DNA of 49,847 nucleotides from Stramenopiles sp. TOSAG23-2 (lineage: Eukaryota > Sar): assembly GCA_900128395.1 (NCBI GenBank), contig LT649270.1:1-49847 (forward strand), in the 5' to 3' direction. The position numbers and the translations under genes were made by a program. Shown in pieces: positions 20,967-31,036 of this stretch (the first letter of the stretch is position 1; each line of letters starts with the position of its first letter). Under the pieces are notes generated by a model, which did no database searches, was not told where the DNA came from, and saw nothing but the letters and a program-made list of their open reading frames with translations.

Positions 20967-23900
20967 ATGTCAACAACGACGCCAATTACGCAAAGTAAAA
21001 GAAAACGTCGTACTAGAGGTCAAGAAGCGCGCGAACGAGAGGAGAAACGACAAAAAATTGCCGACACAGTAGAAGGTCAAAATTTGATAGGAGCTTGTTT
21101 CGATAAAAGATTTATTGGTTACGGCACTTGGACTGCAACGATTGATGAGTTTAATTCAAGTACGAAGCTGTATACTTGTCGGTATGTTGATGGGTACACG
21201 GAACACCATACGCGGCAAGCGTTAAGAAAATATGGATTATTTAGACCGAAAGACGGTGAAGTTGTGGAACCAAATACGAATCCAGACGAACACCCAGCTT
21301 TATACGTACCGCGTAGCCAAGGAGGCACGGGTTTAAGCAATAGTAATAGCGACAGTACCCCAGTTGCTCCTGTGACGACGTCAAATGACACTGCCACATC
21401 ATCATCATCAACGACAACGACGACGACTTCTGCATCTTCTTCCTCATCTGGAACAACAGCAACGACGACGACAAATAATAATAACAATAATAATAGCAAC
21501 TCTGATTCCATTCCAACCGCATCGCTCGCAAATGCACAAAGAAATAATGAAATATTACTCTCTGATAGTGATGATGAAAAAAATGATGAAAATGGTGATG
21601 ATGTAGTAATATTAAGCAGTACAAGCAACAATAACAATAATAATAGTGGCGTTGTAGTTGATTTGACTTCAGATAATGATGATGATGGAGCAACAGCACG
21701 TACGGCGGCGACAACAACAACTACAACTACTACCACCACGACTAGTGCAAAAAAAAGAAAAGCGACATCAAAGCCAAAAGCAAGGAAAAAAGGAAAAGGG
21801 AGTACTGCTGTTGATAAAGATGACCTGGTTGATGTGAAACCAGAACCGGTTGCATTCGGCATGGCAGATATTCCACCAGATGTTATAGAACTTTCAGAAG
21901 CAGATTTTTACGGTCCGGAAGAATGGGCAAAAATGCAGTATGCGAAAACTGGTATAAACAGTGCTAGCAATAGTAAAGTGTCAAGTAAAAAAAGCAAATC
22001 CAAGAATAATAATAATAATGATGATGATGATGATATTGTTTTTATTAGTTCAACGGATAATACATCTAGTTACGAATTACCACATGCTAGAAAAGATTGC
22101 CCAGTTCATAAGTATCAACCCCATTTTAGGACACAAGATTTTGAAACTGTCGATAGGGATACGCCAGCACAAAAGAAAAAACGCCGCTTACAAAATATGA
22201 AATGTTGCGACAAATGTTACTGCATGATTTGCGAAACCCCTGCAAAGGAATGTAAGTGGTGGTCAATCGCTACTAAACCGCATTGCATTGCAGTGCTTAA
22301 AGGGTTTGACTCAAATTATTGGAAAGAGCAAAAGGTAGTATTATCAAATATTTTTCTTCGTACTCAAGGCACACTATCAGCTAACGCGAAGTCTGATATG
22401 AGAGAAACTATCTCATCTGTTAAACGCATCTTTGATAAGTATCATAAAGGAGAGGAGGTTTACGAGTATGATGATGATAGTGACGATGACTATGGCTTCT
22501 TTGGATTTTTGCGAGGGCGGTCACGACGATTTGATCATGTGTCACATGACTTTGATAATGTTGTATATGCTTGTGAGGAATACATCCGTAAAATTGAGAA
22601 CAGTTTTCGAAATTATCATATGTCTGAAACACAATCTACAATAGTTCACGGTATAGCAATATTGGATGCAATGACAGAGCAAATTGGCCGTCAAACATGG
22701 AGCCCGTTGCAAAATGAAGTCAGTTGCTCCGATGATAAATGGGACAAAAATGCCGAGAAAAAATATGAAAAGTTAGTTTTAAAATTAGGAAAACAATGGT
22801 TCCGTATAATCAAACCAGATTTTTATAAAACAGAATCAGAAAAAAAAAAATCTTCAACTTCTTCTGCTATTGCCAAGGTGCCTGTCGGAAAATGCCTTTT
22901 ATCAACATCAAACTTAAGTGTGCGCTTGAATATGATGCCACCCCATTGTAAACATGCTGTTTCAAAATTAGGCCTTAATATTCATTTCCAAAATCGGACA
23001 TCGTCTAAATTGAAATGTGCACACCCAAGCTGCAAAATTCAATATACGAAATACCAATATAAAGACGTAACACCAAACAGTGGTGAGCAGATGAGGGCGC
23101 GGCAAATGGCTTATGTTGCTGGAAAAACTGAAATTGTGGTGAAGCAAGAGCTTTTAGATCGCTTAAAACTGCGCTTGAAAGATTTATTAAATGTTACGAA
23201 AACTGCAAGCATGCGCGACATGATACAAGCATTACTATTTGATACAAGTGCTTTAGATGTTATCAAGAGGGGCGAATTTGCACCATATCGTGCTCCGGGA
23301 AATTCTTCTGTTATACCAGAATTTTATACATCGATCGCGCTTGAACAAGGTCGAGTTCAATTTGCTATTCAACAAATATTAGCATCAAGGAAATCGTCGA
23401 TGTCTTTAATTTTTTCTAATTTTTCTTGTATGACCAAATTTAGAAGATATTGGGATTTTGTGACTGCTGGTTGTTTAGCACGAGAGTTATCCGTAAAGGA
23501 TACCGGTCATATTAAAAGAGCATTGCAACGACGTTCGCCGTCAGTACCACCTGCAACTCTAGAAGTGGCAGAATATCTAATGGGACTGCGCCTTTTTTTC
23601 GGTAAAATGACTGAACGACACGATAAAGCTAATGCTGCAAATACGATTAATTTAATCAATGAAGGGGGTACTCGTGGTAGTGGCAGCAGTAACAGCAGTA
23701 ATAGTAGCAGCAATGACAATAACGACAACAATAGTAATGGTAAAGGGCAAGCCATGGAATTATCAGCCACATTTAAACAAAAAAGATTAGGTTTAGAAAT
23801 TTACGCAGGCCCATTTGGCCGCGTATATGTTACCAAAAAAGCCGAAGGATTTACTTCAAATGAACCAAGCGATCATGATGCAAGGGGCAAAATTAAACCA

Positions 23901-26258
23901 GGAGATTTACTAATTTCTGTTAATGGTAAATATTTATCAACTATTGATGCCAATGTTCATATTGGAAAAATGCAAGAACATAATGCAAAATTATTAGCTG
24001 CAACAAATGTTATCAGGTCTTTAGAAGCACCATTAAGTATAGTATGTGAACGACCGTTCTACAGTACTACTATCAGTGGTGATCTTAATGCTTATGACGG
24101 TGATTCGTCCCACAGAGTATTTGCTGGGCATGTATTTCAACATTTTAAATCGTCAAATTCTACTGGTTTGATGCCTTCGTATGACCAAGTCATTGCCGCG
24201 GAAACAAAGATTGAAAGCATCCTAGCACAAGGATCCAACGCTTGTATTGTTCAATTGTGTACGTTCACCCAGGTAGAATTTGCTTTAAGGGATTTGAAAT
24301 TATGGAATTATGCTGAAAAATGTGAAATGCTAGCTGCATCTGCTGCTCTTTCCATCATGACGTCTAGTTGCACTAAAGCATTAGCAGTCCGATTGGCTGG
24401 GTCTATAGATATTAAGTTTCGACAAAATCAATATTATTCTAATCGTCCTCAACCGTCTAGATCACATAGATTTTATCGCTTTTTATATTGGTGTTGCAAG
24501 TTTCATTCTAAAGCAACAACGTTTGGCAAACACTTTTTAAAAATTTTAGTTTTTAAACATAGTTGTATTGGTGACTTATTCGATATTAATTCTGAAAACA
24601 AATGTTTAAATGGTTCTGCAAAGATGGGATTTGATATTAATCTTACGCAAAAGAGGTTAAAGAAAGAAAGAACTATGATTCAAAAAGCTTTTTGTTTAGA
24701 GAAATTTGATATAGACATGGTTAAAATTTTATTCGCTAGTAGCGAAACCTTGCAAGAAAAGGTATATACTTCACTTCTTTTACAGATTCGTAACTATGAT
24801 GCATATTTGGCTAGAAGCAAGAAACCTTCTGTATTGGTCGGGGATATGCGAAAGACAATTGTCACTGGCGTGTTAAATAAGTTAAAGCCAATTGCACTAT
24901 CGCAGTCAGTATATGAGCTTAAGAGGTTTACGGAGACATGGAAAGTTCTACCAACTAGTCTCCAAAACGATCCTGAATTGAATTTTTTACATATATGCGT
25001 ATTGTTTATGAAAGAGTTAAGAAGCAGAGGTCCAGGCAAAGAAAAGCAGCATAGTTGTAATCCGAGTGCTGGGTGCCAACATAATCTCAAAAATGCGTGG
25101 TCGAATCTTTGGGATAGATTTTCAAAAGCATCTTCCATTTCAATCCAAGTTAAGAAGCAAAGATTAGATGAAATTTTAATTAAATTGTTCAAAACATTAG
25201 ATGATAGAAACTATATGTCAAAGATTAGCGAAAACTTAACATTTAAATGCTTAATATGCCAATATAACAAGGATGCATTTGAGATATATATGAAAAATTT
25301 GTTCATCGCAAAAGATAAATACGGCATAGAGATTGAGCATTTTATACGATCTTTATTAGTTTTTCCCAAGCAAGTAAAATTGATTCCCGGCTATCCAGTG
25401 TCTAATGTAAAAACTATTAGACTTAGTGCTTTGCTTGGTAACCAACAGACGTATGAGTGTAATTCGTATTTTGAATACAATAAGAACCACATTGCAACAA
25501 GGAACAAACTTAATTTTATTGCCAGTGTATTGAAAAATGAAAATAACATTTTTTCGGATGCTCAACAGCAGGTAATCTTCAAAGAGTTTCTCCCCTTCAT
25601 TAAATTTTTTATGAAAGATAAGCGTATCAAACTTGTTCTTGATAGCATATGGAAAGTCCTAGTTGAAGCGAGAAAACGCAAAACAGCATGGTTGAACAAA
25701 ATTGGTACTAATATTTATAAACATATTGTGAAAATGAAGGAAAAACAATTGACTTCAAAACTCGTGAAAAGACTTTGTTTACCAACGTTTAAGGCATTAA
25801 AAGACCACAGGAAAAATGAGCGTAAAAGAAAAGGCATATATCAAGTAAAGGTACAAATGCAACGGGATACATCTTCAAACCCTGCATACCTATATAAAAT
25901 GAATCTTTCATTGGCAGAAATTTGTTGCAAAACTATTGATCCAAAGACGAAAACGAATTTTTTCGTTCTTGCTGTTGAGAAAAAAATGCCTGGATTTGCG
26001 TTGAAAAGTCAAGCCTATAAATTTGATCCTTCCTATTCGTCAACTATTTTTTCGCCGGGTGTTAATCGCTCAGTAAAAATGGGTGATGTGCTTTATAAAA
26101 TCAATGCAAAAGTAGTTATAGGCAAAAGCATGGCGGAAGTATTAAAAATATTAAAAGCTGAAATCTTAAAGAAAAGATACGACATGTATGGCGGTTTTCC
26201 TTGTACTTTTGTTAGAAAGTTTGAAGATAAATCGGAGTTTTTTGATTGCCAGAAATAA
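20967..26258 (+). CDS. Tudor-like / Cys-rich / double PDZ-like protein, 1763 aa
   Basis: One exon. I start at the ATG at 20967 because the frame upstream has no ATG. In order: a basic nuclear-type N-terminus; a Tudor/PWWP-like chromo-barrel segment (about 35-95; IGYGTWTATI...YTCRYVDGYTEHH); about 250 residues of Ser/Thr/Asn and acidic low complexity; a cysteine cluster (about 377-435; CPVH ... CCDKCYCMICETPAKEC) that looks zinc-binding and resembles a Cys-rich module found in uncharacterised plant and animal proteins; helical regions with further Cys/His pairs; a PDZ-like domain (about 931-1028; LGLEIYAGPFGRVYVTK ... IKPGDLLISVNGKYL); a long divergent region; and a second PDZ-like domain at the C-terminus (about 1664-1753; MGDVLYKINAKVV). 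A chromatin-associated scaffold is a reasonable inference. I know no named family with this order. Confidence 0.72.
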   Translation: MSTTTPITQSKRKRRTRGQEAREREEKRQKIADTVEGQNLIGACFDKRFIGYGTWTATIDEFNSSTKLYTCRYVDGYTEHHTRQALRKYGLFRPKDGEVVEPNTNPDEHPALYVPRSQGGTGLSNSNSDSTPVAPVTTSNDTATSSSSTTTTTTSASSSSSGTTATTTTNNNNNNNSNSDSIPTASLANAQRNNEILLSDSDDEKNDENGDDVVILSSTSNNNNNNSGVVVDLTSDNDDDGATARTAATTTTTTTTTTTSAKKRKATSKPKARKKGKGSTAVDKDDLVDVKPEPVAFGMADIPPDVIELSEADFYGPEEWAKMQYAKTGINSASNSKVSSKKSKSKNNNNNDDDDDIVFISSTDNTSSYELPHARKDCPVHKYQPHFRTQDFETVDRDTPAQKKKRRLQNMKCCDKCYCMICETPAKECKWWSIATKPHCIAVLKGFDSNYWKEQKVVLSNIFLRTQGTLSANAKSDMRETISSVKRIFDKYHKGEEVYEYDDDSDDDYGFFGFLRGRSRRFDHVSHDFDNVVYACEEYIRKIENSFRNYHMSETQSTIVHGIAILDAMTEQIGRQTWSPLQNEVSCSDDKWDKNAEKKYEKLVLKLGKQWFRIIKPDFYKTESEKKKSSTSSAIAKVPVGKCLLSTSNLSVRLNMMPPHCKHAVSKLGLNIHFQNRTSSKLKCAHPSCKIQYTKYQYKDVTPNSGEQMRARQMAYVAGKTEIVVKQELLDRLKLRLKDLLNVTKTASMRDMIQALLFDTSALDVIKRGEFAPYRAPGNSSVIPEFYTSIALEQGRVQFAIQQILASRKSSMSLIFSNFSCMTKFRRYWDFVTAGCLARELSVKDTGHIKRALQRRSPSVPPATLEVAEYLMGLRLFFGKMTERHDKANAANTINLINEGGTRGSGSSNSSNSSSNDNNDNNSNGKGQAMELSATFKQKRLGLEIYAGPFGRVYVTKKAEGFTSNEPSDHDARGKIKPGDLLISVNGKYLSTIDANVHIGKMQEHNAKLLAATNVIRSLEAPLSIVCERPFYSTTISGDLNAYDGDSSHRVFAGHVFQHFKSSNSTGLMPSYDQVIAAETKIESILAQGSNACIVQLCTFTQVEFALRDLKLWNYAEKCEMLAASAALSIMTSSCTKALAVRLAGSIDIKFRQNQYYSNRPQPSRSHRFYRFLYWCCKFHSKATTFGKHFLKILVFKHSCIGDLFDINSENKCLNGSAKMGFDINLTQKRLKKERTMIQKAFCLEKFDIDMVKILFASSETLQEKVYTSLLLQIRNYDAYLARSKKPSVLVGDMRKTIVTGVLNKLKPIALSQSVYELKRFTETWKVLPTSLQNDPELNFLHICVLFMKELRSRGPGKEKQHSCNPSAGCQHNLKNAWSNLWDRFSKASSISIQVKKQRLDEILIKLFKTLDDRNYMSKISENLTFKCLICQYNKDAFEIYMKNLFIAKDKYGIEIEHFIRSLLVFPKQVKLIPGYPVSNVKTIRLSALLGNQQTYECNSYFEYNKNHIATRNKLNFIASVLKNENNIFSDAQQQVIFKEFLPFIKFFMKDKRIKLVLDSIWKVLVEARKRKTAWLNKIGTNIYKHIVKMKEKQLTSKLVKRLCLPTFKALKDHRKNERKRKGIYQVKVQMQRDTSSNPAYLYKMNLSLAEICCKTIDPKTKTNFFVLAVEKKMPGFALKSQAYKFDPSYSSTIFSPGVNRSVKMGDVLYKINAKVVIGKSMAEVLKILKAEILKKRYDMYGGFPCTFVRKFEDKSEFFDCQK

Positions 26259-26748
26259 AACCAAATTTTTTCTCGAATCGAATATTAATATTTAATATAT
26301 ATGATATGGAGTGTGACCACAGGCCACAGTGTGATGATACACTTCAACATTCAAATAAAAGAAAAGCCCTGTTGACGTTATGATATGATTTTATAATACA
26401 CATATAATAAATATATATCTGTATTGAGCGTAGTATTTTCCACGGAAAGAAAAAATATTATATAATACAAAGTAATAACTCTTTAGAGTTTTTAACCGAG
26501 CGGGTTTACCATCAATTTTTTTATATATCATGAGTAAGAGAAAAACACATATATATTGATATATTATATGATATGATATCTGGATCATAATGACATGTAT
26601 GATAAAATGGTGTATCATAATTTTTTACAAACATGTAAAAATTACAGATTTAATAATAATATATAATCTCAGCTCTTGTCGTCTCTCTCTCTCCCCTGCT
26701 GTCTCTTTCTCTTTGTATCTCTGTACATACTCTTTTTTGTACTTCTTT
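26259..26748. other. Convergent intergenic region with partial dispersed repeat
   Basis: 490 bp between convergent 3' ends. 26530-26553 is, in reverse orientation, an exact copy of the ATGTGTTTTTCTCTTACTCAT core of the repeat at 13.3 and 36.1 kb. A CT-rich stretch lies at about 26680-26725. No gene recognised. Confidence 0.5.
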
Positions 26749-27673
26749 TTACTGATCCAAAGTAGCCCATCCTTTTTCAGGGCGATTAATAGGCAGTGGT
26801 AATATGGAATGAATACCATACGTGTCGTGGAATCGATATGGCTTCCCTTGTGCCTTCAATATTGCAGCTTCAACTAATTCCATTCTATCATTACCCCAAT
26901 GCATTTGTGTTTCAAAATTACTTTTACTATTACTTATGAAAATTGATGGAGAGCCAAATCCACCACGTCGAATCACCTCTTCTGTATTTTCGCGTAACTT
27001 TTTTTTAATGTTTTGATCACTTTTACAGCGTTCCAAAAATATTTCAGGTTTAATTTTCAGATTGGCTGCTTTATGCATATCAAGAAGAACATCGTCATCA
27101 TTTACATCAACTAACGTACCCCAATAAGCGTCAAAGGATACGAAACTGAAACGAATCATTGCGTCTTGGCCTTCCTCTAATGCAATTAATGCCCCCCGTA
27201 ACATTTTAACTGAACTGATCGGGTGACCTGGGGCCCCACTCTTTGTACGGGCGTTAAAACGTTGACTCATTGAATTTATATTTAAACCCATGCTGTGAAA
27301 CGTAGTTTATATTATGTATACTTTGTTAGAAGGAATTACTTTCAAGGATTATTTGAGTTTAGCGCCTTACTTACTAATCTGCCCAGCTTTTCAAATCAGA
27401 GCCACCCCAAACTTCTTTTGCAGATGGTTTCCCTCTTTCCGCCTTTGGCTTTGATTTATCCGATTTAGCCATCATACGATCTCTTGCGGCATATAATCCT
27501 TTGTTTGCTACATTAAAGACCCCACCAACTAACATTGGTATTAATATTAAAGAAGCATTATGTTTTTTGCACACTTCACGAATCCTTGCAAAAGCCAAGT
27601 ATGTCCAAGGAGATGACGTATCATAAAAAAATTCAACTTTTACTTGTTGGCTATTTAATTGAACCCGTGACAT
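26749..27673 (-). CDS. Kappa-class GST / HCCA isomerase-like thioredoxin-fold protein, two exons
   Basis: Exon 1 is 27673-27375 and exon 2 is 27292-26749. The phase-2 splice GATTA|GTAAGT...CACAG|CATGGG gives ADYMGLN and a 280-aa protein. The N-terminus has the DsbA-family strand KVEFFYDTSSPWTYLA, with the catalytic Ser of kappa GSTs and 2-hydroxychromene-2-carboxylate isomerases at SPW (about 21-23). The C-terminus has FGSPSIFISNSKS ... HWGNDRMELVEAAI, matching the family's cis-Pro strand and its WG.DR motif. Such enzymes bind glutathione and act as transferases or isomerases, often in mitochondria or peroxisomes; no clear targeting peptide is visible. It is somewhat longer than the usual 200-230 aa because of extra loops. 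Divergent from the ornithine cyclodeaminase gene. Confidence 0.88.
27293..27374 (-). other. Spliceosomal intron, 82 nt, phase 2
   Basis: GTAAGT donor, TTCACAG acceptor, CTAACAAA about 33 nt before the acceptor. Splicing restores the helix between the SPW strand and the C-terminal half of the enzyme. Confidence 0.88.
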
Positions 27674-28131
27674 ATTTTTATATTCGTAGAATCGTATTGT
27701 TTCTTTATTGTTATGTGATATAATATATTGTATGATTGTTTATTATTGTTCTACTTTAACAATTCATTCTTCATCACATGTATTATTATTAGGTTTTAGA
27801 GGTTGTACTGTTGTACTGTGGTGAATTGGAGTATCTTTTGTTGTATCTGCTGGTATTATCATGGTAGCGCTACCATAACCATAGCTACCAGCCGCCAGCT
27901 ATAACCCGATGGTGATGCTCTGCGATGTGCTGTGTTAAATAAATTGGATATTACATATAGAGACCATATAGTTAGGACATACATATATACATTATAGATA
28001 TTATTATTATTATTACAGTAGTGCAGCACATATATTGTGTGACTATAATTGGTAGCGATCGATAAAATACAAGAGAGAAAAAAGAATTGATACATCATAG
28101 ATTTTAAAGAATAGATTGTTAAACAAAGAAA
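27674..28131. promoter_or_regulatory. Divergent promoter region with 16-bp perfect palindrome
   Basis: 458 bp between the divergent GST-like and ornithine cyclodeaminase genes. ATGGTAGCGCTACCAT at 27861-27876 is a perfect palindrome and is followed by a further GCTACCA (27884-27890). A related TGGTAGCGATCG stands at about 28050. This could be a dimer-binding site, but no factor can be named. Confidence 0.35.
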
Positions 28132-29199
28132 ATGGCAGAGAAAAACATGGTACGGGTTATCTCCCAACAAGATGTAAAAAAATGTATTCAAATGAAAGAA
28201 GCTATTGAATTACAACGAAAAGCTTTTCAAGCATTATCACCATCAACAAAATCAGTTATACCAGAAAGAATATTACTTTCTGTACCTAATGAAGGAATTA
28301 CATTGTTTAAACCAGCATATTTTGAGGAGAATAATAATAATAGTAAGGACAACGTACGCGTCTTAGGATGTAAAATTGTTTCTGTTAGAGCGAAAAATAG
28401 CAATTTAGAATTACCCACTGTACCTGGTTCCATTATCTTATTTGATGTACAAACTGGTGTTACAAAAGGTTTGATGGATGCTGAATATTTAACAGGATTA
28501 CGAACAGCTGCTGGCTCTGGCGTTTTTACAGATATATTTGCAAATGAAAATGCTACTAATCTTGTGATTTTTGGCGCTGGTTTACAAGCAGAAGAACATT
28601 TTAAAGCTGTTATGGAAGTGAGAAAATCAATCAAACAAGTTACTATAATAAATAGGACGGAAGAAAGAGCAAAAACATTAATACAAAAATTGGAAAAAAT
28701 AAATAATGTCCTTGCATATTCTTTCTGTTTATTAACTAATGAAAATGCTGTAAAAGAGGCATTATCTAATGTTGATATCATTTGTTGTTGTACTAATACA
28801 TCTAAACCATTGTTTCAATCAGAATGGATTGATGATAATGAAAGACATATTCATATTAATGCTATTGGTTCCTATCAGTCTACAATGCAAGAAGTTCCAG
28901 ATGGAGTTATTAAAAAAATTATAAATGAAGGAATTCTTGTGTGTGACAGTAAGGAAGCGTTTAATGTTGGTGAATTTAAAAATGTTTCAAAAGAACAATT
29001 GGAAAACGTCTATGTTGCTTGTGATGTTTTAACAATAAACAAAGAAGAAGATATTAATAATAATGCTTCTAATGACAAAAATAAGAAAAAAATTACAATG
29101 TTTAAATCTGTTGGTACTTCTATACAAGATGTAGTAACAAGTGGAGCAGTCTTTCAAAATGCCGAAGAGTTAAATGTGGGTACGCTTTGTCCTTTGTAA
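28132..29199 (+). CDS. Ornithine cyclodeaminase / mu-crystallin family protein
   Basis: 355 aa, one exon, ATG at 28132. Residues about 5-125 form the substrate-binding and dimerisation half (ELPTVPGSIILFD; DAEYLTGLRTAAGSG with the conserved Arg at 124). Residues about 140-270 are a Rossmann fold with the dinucleotide motif GAGLQAEEH (148-156) and the acidic/basic cofactor turn INRTEERAK. The family includes bacterial ornithine cyclodeaminase (ornithine to proline plus ammonia), ketimine reductases and mu-crystallin. The substrate cannot be read from sequence alone. Length is slightly above the usual 310-340 aa because of Asn-rich loops (residues about 66-74 and near 305). Probably cytosolic. 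Confidence 0.9.
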   Translation: MAEKNMVRVISQQDVKKCIQMKEAIELQRKAFQALSPSTKSVIPERILLSVPNEGITLFKPAYFEENNNNSKDNVRVLGCKIVSVRAKNSNLELPTVPGSIILFDVQTGVTKGLMDAEYLTGLRTAAGSGVFTDIFANENATNLVIFGAGLQAEEHFKAVMEVRKSIKQVTIINRTEERAKTLIQKLEKINNVLAYSFCLLTNENAVKEALSNVDIICCCTNTSKPLFQSEWIDDNERHIHINAIGSYQSTMQEVPDGVIKKIINEGILVCDSKEAFNVGEFKNVSKEQLENVYVACDVLTINKEEDINNNASNDKNKKKITMFKSVGTSIQDVVTSGAVFQNAEELNVGTLCPL

Positions 29200-29758
29200 A
29201 AAAAGAAAAAATATATATGATAAGCATACGTCGTAAATGTTAAATCTCGTGCACGAAGTATTTCTTAATTTTTTAAAATCTCATACACGAGTATTTGGAT
29301 ATGTGGTTATACTTTTGTATTAGTGATTGTATTAATATATAAATATATACGCGTATGATATTTTTTATAATACGAGCGTATGTACTCTTATACAGTCGTA
29401 ATATATAAGATATACTTTCTCGTACGAACCGTATTTATTTTATTTCTAGATAAAAATTTTTACGTTCGTAAAATATATATATGTAAAAATATGACACGCA
29501 CATTTCTTTCAACACACAAAATATAATGATATAAAGATATGCATATACAACGAATTAACCTGCGCTATTAAAATATTGTTGTATGCATATCATAACTTGA
29601 TATATACTATTAAAAATAGAAACGTACAGCAAAACTTTTTCTGTTCACTTTTTTAAACACAGAGTGTGGTGTGATAAAATATTGTGTAAAATTGCGAAAC
29701 TGTATTTTTATAGCAACCCTATACCACTAATGAGAAATGTAGACAATTTAATTGATGC
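29200..29758. other. Convergent 3' region rich in CG-cored inverted repeats
   Basis: 559 bp between convergent genes. It holds several TACG/CGTA-containing inverted repeats: TCGTGCACGA near 29250, an ACGCGTAT...ATACGAGCGTAT pair near 29347-29378, and TTTTAC-GTTC-GTAAAA at 29458-29473. CG dinucleotides are otherwise rare in these spacers. No gene recognised. Confidence 0.45.
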
Positions 29759-31036
29759 TTATCGATGCATATGATCATAAAAATGATTCAATGCACTCAA
29801 ACAATCTTGTTCGGATTCTTTCTTTTTAGATGTATTTCCTCTACACGGTTGTGAGTTTGCTTTCATTTTCCATGATCCATTTGCTGCTTTGTAAAACGTG
29901 CAAATAATATACCCAACGAATGCACCAAAATTAGCTAAAGCATAACGGTGTGTCTCTACATTTCCCTGATTGAGCAATCGGACATATGCATTTTTAATTC
30001 CGGTGAATTTATCACCATCATAAGAATTAGCTAACACCATGCAATAGGATACATTCATTGGCAATCTTGTAAAATCAATAACAATACTTTCATCATCGCC
30101 ATCCCCTTCACCTGTGCGGTTATCGCCGCTATGTCGAACAGCCCCATTGAATAATACTTTCCTACCAAAGAAACATGTATCTAAACATCTGTAATTTGCA
30201 TCGTAACATTTAACAGATGCATCCAAGTCAATAGCTTTACTAACCATATCCCATCCACAACCAACAGTACATTGTGTACCAGAAATTTGTAATGATTCAC
30301 CTTTTGTCAATATTAATGATTTTGGTGGTTTACGTACTTCAATACCTGGAATTATATCTTCGGACAATCCTTGGCATTCAGGTATTAACCCGGCAAAACA
30401 ATTTTCATTTCCAGTAGCACAAATATTGTTGAAATACCATCGATTATCTTGCGAATATGCACGTGCTGCAATGATAGAAGTAGCTGTTCTAGATTCACAT
30501 GCCATACTGCAATTATGAATTTCAACTGGTTTACCAAGATTGGCAACTACACGGCAAGTTGCAGTTTTCACATTGCGAAAGGAATCCCCATTGAACGAAT
30601 TGACTACAAAGTATACGACAGCAATACCTTGTTGCTTCAAACCATCTAAATCAATCTCAATCACTTCATCATCCCCTTCTCCTTTCCCGTCTCTGTTATC
30701 ACCATGATGCAAAATTGCTCTTGCAAACGGTCTCATTTCAGCAAAGTAGCAAGCGCCTTTAAAACGTCCTTCTGCATCTAAACAAATTGCACTTAAGTCC
30801 AAATCAGTATCTCCTTTGCCATCACCATCTTTGTCTGCGAAATCCCATGATAACCCAATGCGATAGTCATGTCCACTGGAACCATCAGTCGTCAACTCTT
30901 CCTTTGTTTCAGATAAATCTTTTCCCTTGACTTCTGCAATACTCACGGTTTTTGCTTGGATTGGTACTGCGTTTACGACAATATTGCTTGCCCCATAATT
31001 GGTAATAGGCACTGCATTTACAACAATTTGTGCCAT
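29759..31036 (-). CDS. Protein with two TerD (calcium-binding stress) domains
   Basis: 425 aa, one exon, ATG at 31036. The N-terminus carries the octapeptide IVVNAVPI twice within 26 residues. Two TerD-like domains follow (about 55-185 and 240-385). Each has the hallmark acidic calcium site: HHGDNRDGKGEGDDE and RHSGDNRTGEGDGDDE, with DLDLSA and AIDLDASV strands before them and a VVNSFNGDSF / LANSYDGDKF strand after them. TerD proteins are best known from bacterial tellurite/stress operons and also occur in many protists. The protein has no signal peptide or membrane segment. Bacterial partners (TerC, TerZ and so on) are not nearby, so this is a stand-alone eukaryotic gene; its function is unknown beyond probable Ca2+ binding. 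Confidence 0.87.
   Translation of the reverse strand: MAQIVVNAVPITNYGASNIVVNAVPIQAKTVSIAEVKGKDLSETKEELTTDGSSGHDYRIGLSWDFADKDGDGKGDTDLDLSAICLDAEGRFKGACYFAEMRPFARAILHHGDNRDGKGEGDDEVIEIDLDGLKQQGIAVVYFVVNSFNGDSFRNVKTATCRVVANLGKPVEIHNCSMACESRTATSIIAARAYSQDNRWYFNNICATGNENCFAGLIPECQGLSEDIIPGIEVRKPPKSLILTKGESLQISGTQCTVGCGWDMVSKAIDLDASVKCYDANYRCLDTCFFGRKVLFNGAVRHSGDNRTGEGDGDDESIVIDFTRLPMNVSYCMVLANSYDGDKFTGIKNAYVRLLNQGNVETHRYALANFGAFVGYIICTFYKAANGSWKMKANSQPCRGNTSKKKESEQDCLSALNHFYDHMHR

Noticed and set aside
21119-21862. 247-codon minus-strand frame rich in Val, Leu and Ser
   Set aside because: Antisense of Thr/Asn/Asp-rich low-complexity coding sequence of the Tudor/PDZ gene; the apparent hydrophobic helices are reverse-strand artefacts.
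26480-26520. tRNA-like stretch
   Set aside because: No acceptor stem or T-arm consensus can be paired; no tRNA or rRNA gene recognised anywhere in the window.
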